Origin: Paramarasmius palmivorus
Lineage: Eukaryota; Basidiomycota; Agaricomycetes; Agaricales; Marasmiaceae
Direction of reading: 5' to 3'
Length of the DNA: 60,581 nucleotides
Assembly: GCA_037176845.1 (NCBI GenBank)
Contig: JAYKXP010000220.1
Span: 1 to 60,581, forward strand
Shown: piece after piece, positions 34,101 through 45,924 of the stretch
Numbering within the stretch: the stretch's first letter is position 1
Layout of the letters: each line of letters opens with the position of its first letter
Notes under the pieces: model-generated
The model's database searches: none
Seen by the model: only the letters and a program-made list of their open reading frames with translations
What the model was told of the DNA's origin: nothing
Program-made: the position numbers and the translations under genes

Positions 34101-35308
34101 GGAGAATCCCAGATGTCCTCCATGACTTCCTGAGCACTCGAAGAGAAGGACTTCTCCAATAGCTCTTCCATTCCTGGCCGAGAGAGCAATCGTCCGAGCC
34201 AATCTTTGAACGATCTATGCTCGTACTTCAGCGCGGGTGTCTCCGTTCGTCTACCCTTCGAAGTAGTGATCTTGGCTCCACAACGAGTGTTAAATTCCTG
34301 GTGTGTGCACTCTCGAGGAATGCTCACGCTCAGTGAACCAGATCCCTTTCCGCAGTACATGTTAGTCTCGACGATTAACCGGCACGAGCTATTACACACG
34401 TACCTTATCCAGAGGGTACAGATGGAAGCATACGGGGCAACAGGCGTAGAGAGTGGTTTTGGGCGCCAGTCGATAGTCTTTTGCCAGCGTCTCCGGGTCA
34501 GTGGGGACCTTTCCCGCGTTCAGTTTCTTCATTGCGGCGTTGAAACCCTTCGTCAATATCTCTGTACTCCGAAGCGTGGCGTGGTAGAAAAAATGGCTGA
34601 TGAGAATAGCCAAGACATAGATCATGAGATGAGGTGGTTTTTGTGGCAATGGCAGGTAGTATTCATCTGGAAGTGGTGTCATCGAAAGCGGATAAACAAA
34701 AAAAAACATTAAGATAGTATACCTGTATCATATCGTGACGCCAAAAGCTTTCGGTTCCACTCAAGCTCTTTCAGCTTGCCAAGTTTCAACGCCAGCTGAG
34801 AGGCCTTATCCTTCAGTTCCACGAGATGTTGGTCATCCGGCGATTGAGCCAGGTTCCTCTCGACGGTTTCCCAGAATGCACGTAAACGGCCTTCAATCCT
34901 CAAAAACTCCAGATTTCTTGAATCCTCCACTCTGACAGCGAAGTAATCCTCTGTATCAGCTGATGATAACGGAAAACTATATTGGAACAAGGGTGCTGGC
35001 GCAATTCCTGAGTTGACGAATATCAGGTTCCACTCCTTTCTCTTCTCGAAATGATTCTGCAAGACGTCCAGTTCGACTCCGAAATGACGAGTGGGGTGAT
35101 CGATATTCTGTTGAGCGTTTGAGTCGGAGGTAGACGCTCCATGATCAGTGTTTCCGGTCGATGCCTTTGTCTCGATTTCTTGTCGATGACGAAGGTAAGA
35201 GCTCCTCGGAAACTTCCATCCAGGTTGCAGCTGTCCTCTTTCGTCCAAATATTGTCGTTGGATGCATTCTTCACATTTGCATATGACGTTTCGAGGGTTA
35301 TTAGGCAT
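31110..35308 (-). CDS. Plavaka/Tnp2-type (CACTA-related) transposase, complete
   Basis: Model: complement(join(31110..31265,31317..31966,32035..32584,32650..33042,33098..33913,33968..34345,34404..34666,34723..35308)), 1263 aa with all eight exons in frame. The N-terminal CKCEEC plus a downstream His (RHRQ) looks like a zinc knuckle. CCPVC with later Cys residues (residues about 270-310) is a second metal site. The RNase H-like core has candidate acidic positions Asp397 (LGMDGFNPF) and Asp581 (VIPDSMHFAYLGMF), with the family block CDMLAARQAAGFGSH between them. The C-terminus ends in a nuclear-localisation-like RPRKRRK. No stops or frameshifts were found, so recent activity is possible. I did not locate terminal repeats or target duplications. 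Confidence 0.88.
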
Positions 35309-35421
35309 GCGTGCGGCTTATTCCACCAGCGAACAAAGGGGAGAGATAGAAGTACGCATGTTCAACGTATGTACATGGAGTTCATGGGCAAATGCCCTGA
35401 TGATCGGGATCATTCCGAGTC

Positions 35422-36006
35422 CTACGTGCCGGTTCCCTTCCTTCCTAAGATAGTATATCTATTCTCACGATCCTCACCTTTCGCAACTACACCCACTACA
35501 CCTGGCCTGCCCGGCGAAATCAGTATCTTGAAGCGATTCGCTCCTCTAATGCCGATAACCTCTGCAGAAATCGATGTGAGAGAGGTGTCACTCGTAGTAG
35601 TTCCACGCCAACGTACGTCCTTTAATGGGATCCAACCTTCCTCAGCGTGATGACACCAAGCATTTCTTGCATGCGTCAGCTCATTGTGGTTACAAGGTAT
35701 CTTGGAGTCCTGCATGAACATTAATTAGTGGGTATCTTACGGCGAGTAGCTCATTCTAAAATACCTTCGAAGAAAACTGTCCACGGATCTCACTGTATCG
35801 TGCCTCTAGCGCCAATCCTTCAGAGATATGGGTTTCTACATCTCGCCTCAATTCACGAATGAGAAGGAGATCCTATATGGTGAACATGTTAATATAAAGC
35901 GGTCTCATATTTTCTTCGACACTCTCACCTCTTCAACCATCTGCAACTCGATTCTTTCCTCCTGGTCAATTTTGTCCTGTTCTTGCACGCTTGGATGCGA
36001 GTCCAT
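35422..36006 (-). CDS. Small unknown protein upstream of the transposase
   Basis: Model: complement(join(35422..35709,35765..35872,35929..36006)), 157 aa, all exons phase 0. The first half is helical and acidic (QDKIDQEERIELQMVEE). The second half includes IPCNHNELTHARNAWCHHAE and a glycine-rich beta-like end. It ends 113 bp before the transposase start on the same strand, so it may belong to the same mobile element. No family recognised. Confidence 0.6.
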
Positions 36007-36527
36007 ACTTAGTTAAAACAGACAGCGGTTCGTTCTACGCATTGCAATATATACATCGTCGAAGCCCATTGAACCACATCGATATATATCCCAACAAAGA
36101 CCGATGAAAGGAAAGAATATGCAATTGACCAGCTATGCTCAGCGCCCAGGCGATTGAAAACCGGCGTGAGAATTAACGCGATCCCTTTTTCTCCTCATCG
36201 CACTCAACATCATGTACAAGGACCACAATGAAGCCACAAAGAAAAGAGTCTGGTCACATCGAGAATACAGCAATCTCAAAGGCAGATCTCATCAATTCAT
36301 TTCAACGCAGATAGGGCTACCTTTCAACATTCATTACACCGAGGTTCTCCTTTGTCGAACTGAGAACCGCCTTGATCCACGCATAAAGGGTATATCATAA
36401 GCAGTATCTCCACGCATATTATCCATTTGGATTCCTCATAAAGTCGGCCAATTGGCTCGGTGAAAGTAGGTATCCCCCCTTTTCTCCAGCCTCAGCACTC
36501 AAGTCATATTTCCCCTCACAGTTGGCC
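36007..36527. other. Intergenic
   Basis: Divergent 5' flanks of the small unknown gene (-) and the following gene (+). No transposon terminal repeat recognised. TATATATA elements near 36046 and 36082. Confidence 0.4.
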
Positions 36528-37888
36528 ATGTCGGGATCGAAAGAACCTATCGATGCGTCTAGATCTAGGAAACATTCTCGATCTTCATCTCCACTAGATT
36601 TGCAGGTACGTTCCTCACTTGGTCTGATTCTCGAATGGACGATGACGCGCATTTTCAACATTCAAAGCCTCAAAAAGTCATGCTCGTCGAGATGCCCATT
36701 GGAGCTGCCCAGGCAGAAATCAGAAGGCTGCGTATAGAGCGGTTCGAGCTGCTCCAGAAAGTCGGGGACCTGGAAGCTCAACTGGCGAAACAATCCCTTA
36801 TTACCGAAACTCAGCTGGAAGAAAAGGGCCCAGAGGTGCGTGTACTACGTGAATTACGCCAATACGCCAGTCTCACTGCAATTTGAATAACAGGACGTCT
36901 CGACAGGTCACAAAGCTTGTGGGCAGTGCCTAGAAAGCATCCGTTCACCGCTTGAAACGATCGAAAAAGGGCTCAAGCAGCATCATCCTCGCGCTTATAT
37001 TTCCGTTCGGGACAAAATATCGGGGGTCATGAATGTAATCGAAGGCACGGGGGGTGGTGGACTTGGTTGTGGCGATTCAGAAGCTGAACGCGACACGCAC
37101 TCTCTTGTGAGTAGAATGTTCAGCACATAATTTGGTCTTGTGAAACTCAAATACTTTTGGCCCATAGAATCTAAACGTCATGGAAGGTCGGAGCTCCAAG
37201 ACGTCGAGTTCAAAGATGGGATCCGAAGACAAGGTGTGTTCATTTGTTCGTTATGGTAGACGTCAACTGAGGGCGCAAACAGAACAAAGGCCTTCATATG
37301 ACCGAAGGACCGGTCCAGGTTCCTCCAAGAGATGATATGCACGGCGCCAACCCGTTTTCTTGCCCTGAAGACGCTCCGGAGTGGTTCCAATCACTGTTTC
37401 GACAATTGGACAACAACCTGAGCGGGGATTATTGCAATCTCTTGCTCCTGTGGGTCCAGTTCGAAGCGCTCAATAGCTTTTCTAAAGGTTACCGGGGACT
37501 GGCAACTCAGAAACGTCCTGACGAACTTACGAAATGGATCAACTCAGGAAGAAAGAAAGCAGTGGTCTTAGAGGACTCTGAGGCGGTGTTGTCGAGTTTC
37601 GCCCGGCGATTATGGTGCTGGTGGATGTCTCTGCAACCAGAATGGAGGCAATACTCGGACAGTGGAAAGCCGTTGCCTGTTGAGGTTTTCCCCAGCGACT
37701 GGAACACACTCGACCATTCTGGTCCCAACGGTTGGGTCAGTGTCATTGCTGCCTTGTGTTGGTTGGGTAATGCCCTTCGAAGGACCAAGGTTTCCGTACC
37801 GAAGCCTAAGGAAGACTGGGAGGACATGGTTAAAGACGTCTTACACATGCTTGGGGGTCTTGTTGCCTTCCGGAGGGCAAGAAAGTAA
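36528..37888 (+). CDS. Coiled-coil protein with conserved Trp-rich C-terminal domain, unknown
   Basis: Model: join(36528..36605,36668..36835,36894..37106,37168..37233,37283..37888), 376 aa, all exons in phase 0. It has a Ser/Arg N-terminus, a coiled coil (IRRLRIERFELLQKVGDLEA) and a C-terminal domain of about 200 residues with LLLLWVQFEALN, RLWCWWMSLQPEW and NGWVSVIAALCWLGNAL. The Gly-X-Asn-Gly-Trp-Val/Leu block matches, from memory, a high-copy uncharacterised family in mushroom genomes often found near transposons. The function is unknown. Confidence 0.68.
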
Positions 37889-38256
37889 TTTATAGATCTA
37901 TTTGTTGATTCACGTATATGCTCCACTCAAGTTCGAACTAAATACAAGCCGTTAATGATCAACCATACACTGTAATTGATTACTGCGACAATAGAGAACC
38001 TGCCCATGCACGTATATCTGAGAAAAAGGAACTCTGAGCCTGAAATTTGGCTCCAAGGACATCCGAGCACGTCTTGCAAACCCAGCAATCTACATGCGGA
38101 CTCATTGGCCTAGTATACCTGTACAAAACATCGTCGACATCATGACGATATCGATGCGCATTCCGCAGTGCCGGGACCGCCAAGGTCGGCCCTAAAGACT
38201 TTGGGGTTTTGTCGGGGTGACCACCCAGACTCTGAGTCACTTCTGGATGACTACTA
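37889..38256. other. Intergenic between convergent genes
   Basis: No supported feature. Confidence 0.4.
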
Positions 38257-39816
38257 TTATTGAGCTTTGAGTGTATCCCTCCAATAACATGCGAGAAGCA
38301 CTGACTTATAGCTTCCGTATAGAGAATCGGAATGTAAAATATATCGAACCATGCTCCTCAACTCGTCAAGACTTTCCTGCACAGATTCGAGGACGTCTCT
38401 TTGTAATAACCTGTCCTGACGTTGAGCGTGTAGCTCATCCTGAATCTGACGAAGTTGTAGGTTCCCTCTGCCATGAAGGAAGTCCTCACTTCCGTTTCTG
38501 GAGTTCACAGGGTCCACCGATTGCTTGTTAGATCCGTCTTTGACCTCCTTTTCGCCTTCACTTTTGGGTGCGTGTTGGCTCCGTTGTCCTATCCCAAAGT
38601 CGCCTAGTACGAGCTTCTGATTTATTGCTTGTTGCGAGGTCCGAAAGATTCTCCACGCTGCGATTTCCTTGGAAATGTTTTGTTCTAGGACAAGTGTGCG
38701 TTCCCTTAAATCATGGTCATCCACTTCAAGTTTTCGGATATCACCAGTCAGTTCCTTTAGGTTCCTCCATACTCCGGTCCAAGAATCCGAGTTCTGTGTA
38801 GAGTTGCCTTCCAGTATAACAATACGCTCTTCAAGGCGCTCCAGGGGATCTGGCATGGGGAAATGTCCCTGAGACTCCAGTTCGTCGCCCAACGTAGCAA
38901 GCCTGATACGGGTATGTTCTCCATCTGCTGTGTTGGTACTAGTATGTAACGTATAATTAGAACATGAATCTCGGAGCTTGGGTCGAGCTTACTTGTTTCC
39001 TCGATCAGATTTCGCTGGGACGCATGTAGCTAGATTGAGCTCGATTTCTACATATTGCTCCCGCAATTGGTTCAGTACCTCTTCACCCCTTTCCTGAACA
39101 AATTCGTGGACATCGATACGCTCGGCAAGCTCTTCTAATCTGTTCTGCATCTCCTCCGAGAGCAGGTCCTTCGAGTGAAGAAGAACGGATAGTCCTGTGA
39201 TGTCCTTTTGTATTTTCGTTATAGCTGTCGCCTGATTCTCCTTTTCAGCTGAAATGTCTTTCTCAAACTTGGATTGCCACCGTTGGATTTGCTCTTCAAA
39301 ACTCTGATATATGATTACTGGTTAGGCCAATATAGGTTTGAGATTTGACTGTGTCTCCTTACATTGGCTGCTTCCACTTGGCTCTCGTTCAGATCACGTA
39401 TGGCATCGCTCAAATCGCTGTATTTATTCTCATGACCTTCATACCTATCAAAAAATCAAAGGTGAGCCACCTCATATTCACGCTTGTCATGCTGCTCACT
39501 CTTGCAGTGCAATCTTGAGTTCAGCGACGTCAGATGCCAGATCGTTGATTTGCTTCTGTATTTTCTCGGCCTTGGTTTTTACTGACTGACAGGATATAGA
39601 ATATGTATCGACCTGGTCCGCCAGGTCGTCAACCCGGGTAGTAAGTGCTTGGATCGCGTCTGCGTATCCCGCCATTTCCTCCCGAGCGTCTTTGTAAAAC
39701 TGATACCTGGTAATCCTCGGAAGTCTACACAAATCCAAGGTGAATATCAGGAAAACTCACATTCTAGTCTCTGGGTCATGATCAACTGTCCTGTAGTGAG
39801 TGTGCGTGACGTCCAT
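38257..39816 (-). CDS. Long coiled-coil protein, unknown
   Basis: Model: complement(join(38257..38938,38993..39303,39363..39444,39500..39706,39761..39816)), 445 aa. Nearly the whole length is heptad-rich helix, for example IQALTTRVDDLADQVDTY, KAEKIQKQINDLASDVAELK and NRLEELAERIDVHEFVQE. The C-terminal end (MVRYILHSDSLYGSYKSVLL) is less regular. No motor, zinc or catalytic motif was seen. A structural or scaffold role is inferred. Confidence 0.7.
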
Positions 39817-40125
39817 GAGGTATAATAATAAGGGATCAGCGCTCAGCAGAAGGAACTCCGATAGACCACGAAACAAAGCACAGCCACACTGGCATGCAGG
39901 GCGCTAGATCGGCCGTTCACAGTACATCATGCATCATGAATCTTTGACGTCCTAGGGTCCGTTCACCACATGGATCGCGATTCGCACTGACACCCAGTCA
40001 TACCCTCCGAGATGTGGTTGATGTTTCGGGGTTTCAATACAAAACTTGGGATATAGTAGTGCTACAAATTCAAACAATCCGCGACTGCTTTACTAGACAT
40101 CCTGCCTGTTCTGTCCTTTCATCGG
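39817..40125. other. Intergenic
   Basis: No supported feature. Confidence 0.4.
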
Positions 40126-40849
40126 TCAGCCTGCGCTCACTGCGTTTTCCACGGCGGCGGCGGCTTGGAGCTGTTTTGATTGATAGGTGAGGAAGTTATC
40201 GTTTGTGAGTCGTGGCATCTAAGTATCGGTGAGTATCATACTATAACAACGATCATCAGACATCTACGCACTGCTCCCAGTCGGTTCAACTCCGAGATTT
40301 CAAGGTTGGAAAAAATCCACTCCCAGCTGTGGTGAGAGCCACTGGTGTGGACCAATGCAGAGGCAACAAGCAACATGTCATAGTAAGTTCTGTTGAGTGC
40401 GCACTGGATGGGGTCCGACTCAGCAACGTAATCTCGGTGACCGACGAGCTGTCGCATTTTATTCTTGAAAACGATCAGTCGTACAAGGTACAATTCGTAA
40501 ATGAATAGTACGCAAAAGAACTTACCAAGAGTGAGTTATACTTGTGGCACACAAGGAGAATCTCAACCGCTGCAGGAAATCCGAGTCGCATTTGTGATCG
40601 GTCCTGTAATTTAGCCAACATCTCAAAGAGAAGCATGGCATCGGTGTCGAAGTCGCCGCTGGGATCAATCAACTCACTGCGCAAGGTCAATATTAATGCA
40701 ATGGTGTGAGCGCCGATAGAAAGAAACACTTACAAGGCAGGACGGACTTGAGAGATGAATAGTGGCTTTCCGGCACCATTAGCTCGACCACTGTGGCGGC
40801 TGGTTTGCATACGGGGAAGCGGTCCAGTCCTAGTAGAATTCTGGGGCAT
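40126..40849 (-). CDS. Unknown 183-aa helical protein
   Basis: Model: complement(join(40126..40218,40272..40463,40526..40676,40734..40849)). The N-terminus is basic. The middle (FDTDAMLLFEMLAKLQDRSQ, RLGFPAAVEILLVCHKYNSL) is helical. The end (MPRLTNDNFLTYQSKQLQAA then AAVENAVSAG) follows an intron with a GTGCGT donor. Reading past that donor would end in a short hydrophobic tail instead. No family recognised. The start could be 39 nt further upstream, at another in-frame ATG. Confidence 0.62.
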
Positions 40850-41424
40850 GGAGGATGGGATTAGGTATTGCTGCATGAAGACAGAGTTCGTTGAATGGTC
40901 TTTAAACTCATACGTTGTACAGATTTGGATTAGACTCCGGAAGCCCAGCCTGAGGCCGTCAAGCGGACTGAGTCATGGCCCGGGAACCTTTCTTCCTCAA
41001 CCACCATTGGGACCGCAAGCTTGACCAAGATGGAAAGTGGTCGATTGGACAAGGGTAAGTCCAAGATGACATTGAGATAAATCGTATGATTTAATCCAGG
41101 TCCCCGAGTCGGAGTAAGCGGCAAGCCTGCCCTCAATGAGGCACGTCACCACTTCATCAGTTGACAATATGCGTGTTAGTCTGATACTTCGAATGCATGG
41201 ACCAGTGGATATCTTCGATATTCGCTCGAAAGACAGAAATGGGTGTGTACATGATCTTCCCTTTGTGCACAATACAACTGACTCTTTATGTCCTATAGGA
41301 CATGTAGTACTGCCCCATGGATGTCAGGACCGTAGTTGCGATCATGAAAGGTCTCTTTGTACAGTCGGCAAGCCAGACGACATAAATAGGAAGGCATAGC
41401 CGTGTTTTTCTCTGATATCTCTGA
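40850..41424. other. Divergent intergenic region
   Basis: 575 bp between the 183-aa gene (-) and the RING gene (+). A frame at 41136-41399 (+) has no motif or splice support. Confidence 0.4.
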
Positions 41425-42514
41425 ATGAAAACGGAAGAAGGCCACTCGAGTGAGTACTATACGTCTTTGCTATCCACTAACATTCATTCTTGAACATCAT
41501 TAACTTTGTGTTCAGGTATGTCAGATACAGAGACTAGCCGTCTTTCTTCGTCTTTCAATGCTGGAAAATCGGCATCGCCAAAAACTCCAGCATTCGCGGG
41601 GGATGCAGACGTGGAATCATCTATTACGGGGTCGAAACCGAGTGTTGTGAAGGATAATCGGGGAAGTGATTCTGCTAGCCAAGCGAAAGACTCTCTGGAT
41701 CTTGTATTAAAGCTTCAGCTGGTGAGTTTCGATGGTATGACACCAAGAAGATTCGTCTCTAACACAGACCATCATGATACGCAGGATCTAGAGATGACTC
41801 GCCACCTCAAGCGTGAAGCCGAGAAAGAGCGTGCGGTGGCCGAAGAACAAGCTCAGAAAGCGCGAAACGATATGATATCACTGCAGGACAAGTTGAACGA
41901 GTGCCAAGAGGAGAAAAGAAAGCTTTTCAGCGGTCTGCAAAAGCGAGAAGCTGAAATATTCCAGCTGAAACATGTGAGTATGCGTCACTTTCAAGCATCA
42001 TCGATATTGTTGGTGACGTGAGTTCAGGGCAGCACGAGGGAGCCGCAAATCACTGCCGAGAGGACATTGGACCCACGAGAGACCATCGAGCTAAAGGATG
42101 TGAGTATTAGGTCCGGATTCAGTGAAGAGCGGCACTAATTACCGTCGTCCTGTAGAGGATGTTAGCTCTGGAAGCACACGTCGCGGAACTCGACGCAGTG
42201 TTGCAGGAAAAAACCTCGTTCATGGACCGTCTTGTTCGCGATGTCCAAACGTTCATCCAATGTCAGACTTGCTGCGACTATTACTCGAACGAGAACCCAC
42301 CAAAAACGTACGCATAATGACTGAGTTTCATTCCGCGCGCAATATTAATCAGTTGTGTGGCAGTTTTCCATGCGGTCATTCCTATTGTGCATCTTGCGTC
42401 CAAAGGCTGGAGGCCGATAAGTCGACCTGTCCAGTATGCCGGAAAGACATCATACCAACTCTAGTCTGTATAGGATACCGTGATTTAGCACGCACCCTGT
42501 TGTCTGCTCAGTAA
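41425..42514 (+). CDS. Coiled-coil RING-finger protein (predicted E3 ubiquitin ligase)
   Basis: Model: join(41425..41449,41516..41721,41785..41973,42028..42099,42156..42307,42364..42514), 264 aa. A Ser-rich N-terminus precedes a coiled coil (about residues 78-195, including REAEKERAVAEEQAQKARND). A C3HC4 RING then uses Cys200, Cys203, Cys218, His220, Cys223, Cys226, Cys237 and Cys240 (CQTC, PCGHSYCASC, CPVC). The last acceptor, at 42363, is needed to keep PCGH in register. An AG just upstream would shift the frame. RING proteins recruit E2-ubiquitin; the substrate is unknown. Confidence 0.82.
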
Positions 42515-42781
42515 GCAGGGGTATTTCATCCAAATAGTAGAATATATATAACAAAGGATTTGCTGCTCGAAATAAATGGCTTATGATACAAATTTTTGTA
42601 TGTTTGTGAGATTGCGCGGCATTCCACAACTGTCCCTTTCGTTATCCCCATGGCATGCCCCACAGTAACACCTGCTGAGCATGAAATGTTTCGTTCAATC
42701 CACAATGGAGCGCCATATAAGGTATGAATTCACTTACCCATTGAGCAAGAAGATACCCTCGTCGACGCAGGAAGGTTGATC
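42515..42781. other. Intergenic between convergent genes
   Basis: Short 3' flanks; no supported feature. Confidence 0.4.
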
Positions 42782-43992
42782 TTATATTTCAGATTCTTCG
42801 ATTCGACGCGGCTCGCCGGGTAAGCTCGCAGCTGACAGACTTCGTGAATCCAAAAGGCCGCTGGCCGCAACAGAGGTACTCGCTGGCGTTGTGTGCTGCA
42901 AAAAAGCAACACTCGCAACGGGCGTCCCAGGGACGTATTCTGGATTATGAGGTTTCCAGTGCTGAAGATACAGGAATTCGGGAGAGCTGTAATGGAAATC
43001 AATCGGGAGGAACTCGTGGCATGTGTTGGGCAAATGGAAGTGGGAGGGAATGCTCCGGCGATCTGCTTCGCTATCAGTTACAAAATGCCCAACATGGAGG
43101 TCAAATGAATAGTATTTTCGTTTTGGAATCTGTGTCCTGACGACGTCAGGCAGCATCTGCGCAGCTTCCTCCAATTTTTTCAAAACCAAGAAACTGGAAT
43201 ATGCATGGACTGCCGCATCTAGTTACGTTAATGTCGACGAAGAATCACTATCGGCATGGAACGTACAAGTTAGCTGCAACGAGGTCAGGGTATCAGCACC
43301 CCAATCACTCGCCCCAACCTTCCCCTTCTCGAGCTTCTTGGAACATAATATCTCCACCAAACGTTGTATTCCTATGGGATCGTTATATCTTCCTGTGAAG
43401 AGGCGCTGCGAAGTTCTCGACTGGGTATATGGCCCGACCCTCTGATTCCAAACTAGTTGGTCCATGCTTCTACAGAAAAGACAAAGGTCGACGCAGCCTG
43501 CTAATGACACACCCCAATCGCGATATAGTTTTTTAGCGTCTCCTAGAGTTTGCGAGCAAGATGTCTCAGTACCAGACTAGATTGATTCTTACGTCCACTT
43601 ACCTTGTATCCCAACACCGGCCTTCAAAATCTCCCTATCCTCCAATATATTCTTCAATAACGACGGGAAGCCTATGTGCAAATACATAAGCATCACTTTC
43701 GCGCAGAAACGAAGGTGTATAAATCAGAACCTTCCGCAGAATATCCAGAACGAGGGATGTGGATGATATATGTCGCAGTTTGGTTCGACAGTTGTATCAC
43801 AGAAACCTTTTCTTCACTCCGAATGTGGGTTTTTGTGTTCCATACCTGGCCAAAACCAAGGAGAAGAGTAGTACCGAGTTTCTTCAACGAGAGCAGAGCG
43901 GAAAGGTTACGCTCCAAGCCTTCTCTGCTGGAGATATAGATTGGGTCCGCCGGGAGCTCTAATAGTGGAAGGCAGGTCGAAATCATGGGCAT
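42782..43992 (-). CDS. WRN-type exonuclease paralog with lost catalytic acids
   Basis: Model: complement(join(42782..43218,43267..43542,43603..43671,43731..43992)), 347 aa. It shares exon layout and sequence with the gene at 15866-17234 (exon 1 is 262 nt in both; ILEDREILKAGVG against ILEDRNILKAGVG). Exo I reads GFGQVW, so Asp and Glu are replaced by Gly48 and Val50. Exo III reads YAAVHAY, with His207 for Asp. Exo II still has its Asp (GDAKKLYRDW). The frame is open throughout, which argues for a retained, non-catalytic role over a neutral relic, though loss may be recent. No dsRNA-binding domain was found at the C-terminus, which is Ser-rich. Confidence 0.8.
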
Positions 43993-45059
43993 GACTCTAG
44001 GACGAGGAGCTTGCGGTACCCATTATATTTATCGGCATTTCTGTCGCTTTCCTCCTCCAAAATAAGAGGCTCGATTACTTGTAACATCGCGGAGTCAGAG
44101 CGAAGGTTGATGTGACTCGTAGGTCAGAATCGCCGCCCACATCGGAATCACATCTAGAATTATCACACCGAATGAAGGCGAAACCATACCAGGGCTAAAT
44201 CTAATAGAGCCTGATTCCTCAAAATGCAGATCTGAGATTGAGAAAGATTCGGTAGATCTACAGTGCGGTCTTCTCGTGTTCTATTATCCGTTGAACGTAA
44301 ATACAAGTGACCTCATTGGAAGTTAGCTGAGATTCAGAGCGTATATAAGGAACCTAACTAACGGCCATACCTAGGGATTCATTTCTGAATGTGAAAAGCG
44401 GCCAGAGGAGGAAGGGATCAGAGGATCCTGACGGACATGGGGAAAGCCGTATTACGTGGGAAAGTATATGATTCACGACTCGGGTCACGAGGTGTCCGAT
44501 TATAGTCCTTGACTTCAGTCAACATGCATCTCTCAGAGTGGTAGCCATTCAAAGATTCGGTCAGTCCAATTCTCAAACCTCGACCAACTTCTTAATCAGT
44601 TCACGCTTATGCAGGTCTACGGGGATCGATTATGATGTCGAGCATTTTCCTTCGCTCATGATCCATCCTACTACGAGCCTCCTCGTGCGACCGACCTAGT
44701 GCTATCGAGAGCCATTCGATCTTCCGTCAAAACGTTCGCACAAGGTGCTGTCTCAGTCCTAGCCATTGGAATGAATATCTCATCCGACGTGGCAAGAATA
44801 TCAATGGTTGGCATCACACCGGACGTTATTGTGAGAGCAGGTTACCAACGTATGCACTTTCTTTCATGCGGAGTCCTAACCGTCTTTGATCCTCCTTTAA
44901 AGGGCTCTCTGGTGTTACCCGTCTGATTAACCAACACCTTCCTTACCCTCTCAACAGTCACCCTAGGGCGTACCGCGACCGCGTTGGCTGTGATCTACTC
45001 ACTCTGCTTCTTGTCTCTCTCTCAATATATACTGGAACAAGGAGGCAGGCAGAGAGAGA
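43993..45059. other. Spacer edge without a recognised gene
   Basis: About 1.07 kb. A 75-codon frame at 44699-44926 (+) has no motif. An AGGCAGGCAGAGAGAG tract near 45044 precedes the CSE1 relic. Confidence 0.4.
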
Positions 45060-45440
45060 TCTGAACGCGTTGAGCAAACAGCCTGGCTTTCTTTTTCACC
45101 TCTTGAATCTCGCGCTCAATCAGTCTCAAGATCGCGCTGTTCGGCTTTCAGCCACGTTGCTCATTTCAAGAACCTAGTAAAGTAAGATGGGAACAGGTAT
45201 ATCGCATACCCGGTTTTATATATTTTGTTGCTCAAGTTGGCTATAGGACGTTCAGCCACTCAGCAGAATAGCGCAAAGCGACCCGACGGTCACAGCTTTC
45301 ACCAGAGATGCTTCAGCTTTCGGACGCTCAAGACAAGGAAATACGAACTCAAGTGGCAGAATCAGTCATACTGATCGCTGAGCTCGACTATCCTTCCTAA
45401 AGTGGTCTAGGATTTCGTCAATGTATCCATTCGAACACAT
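45060..45440 (+). pseudogene. CSE1: CSE1/exportin-2 N-terminal fragment at the spacer-arm junction
   Basis: The plus strand reads LNALSKQPGFLFHLLNLALN, an intron-like gap, MLQLSDAQDKEIRTQVAES then VILIAELDYPS followed by a stop. This is the N-terminal HEAT region of CSE1 and parallels 52510-52760. It has no left-arm partner because the inverted repeat begins only at 45540, so the junction falls just beside yet another copy. Confidence 0.7.
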
Positions 45441-45539
45441 TCTCATGACACTGAACGCGTCGACGAGGGAGACGACGAGACCCTGTCATGGCCGAAGGAG
45501 AACGAACATGAGGACGAAGGAGAGGCTGTCCTATAACCG

Positions 45540-45924
45540 CTACTCTTGAACACGGTCAACAAACGGTAAGACCACGGGGTGTACGGCTCCAGGATTCCTC
45601 TGGCCCTAGTGTCTTGCAGGTTTCCTTCGGAACGCGTTACATCTCCCGTACGCAGAACTCAGTGAGCTACCTACTTTTTCTTTCTATCTCTTGCTCATCG
45701 AAACACGTTTGTTCCTCTCTAGCTCCTCTTCATCGACTCCTGTTTGTATATTTCGCATTCTTTGTATTTCGTCTTGCATCTGATCTAATTTGTCCTCTAG
45801 CAGCATCCTTTATCCTCCACCTTGGCGTCTGCAGTAATGCTTCCTTAGATCTGTCATTTCTACAAAGGTATGTACACTTTCATCGCCTTCATTTCTACTA
45901 ACGCTGTTGTTAGATCTACGTACT
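45540..45924. promoter_or_regulatory. Upstream region of the right T5orf172 gene
   Basis: Arm-conserved 5' region equivalent to 14408-14792. The open frame within it (45614-45901) has no motif and starts without ATG. Confidence 0.4.

Noticed and set aside
30665..36527. Terminal inverted repeats of the Plavaka element
   Set aside because: I compared both flanks by eye and found no convincing matching ends. A computed inverted-repeat search over 27-37 kb would settle it.
45614..45901. 95-codon frame upstream of the right T5orf172 gene
   Set aside because: No ATG start, no motif, unusual composition, and it lies where the 5' leader is expected.
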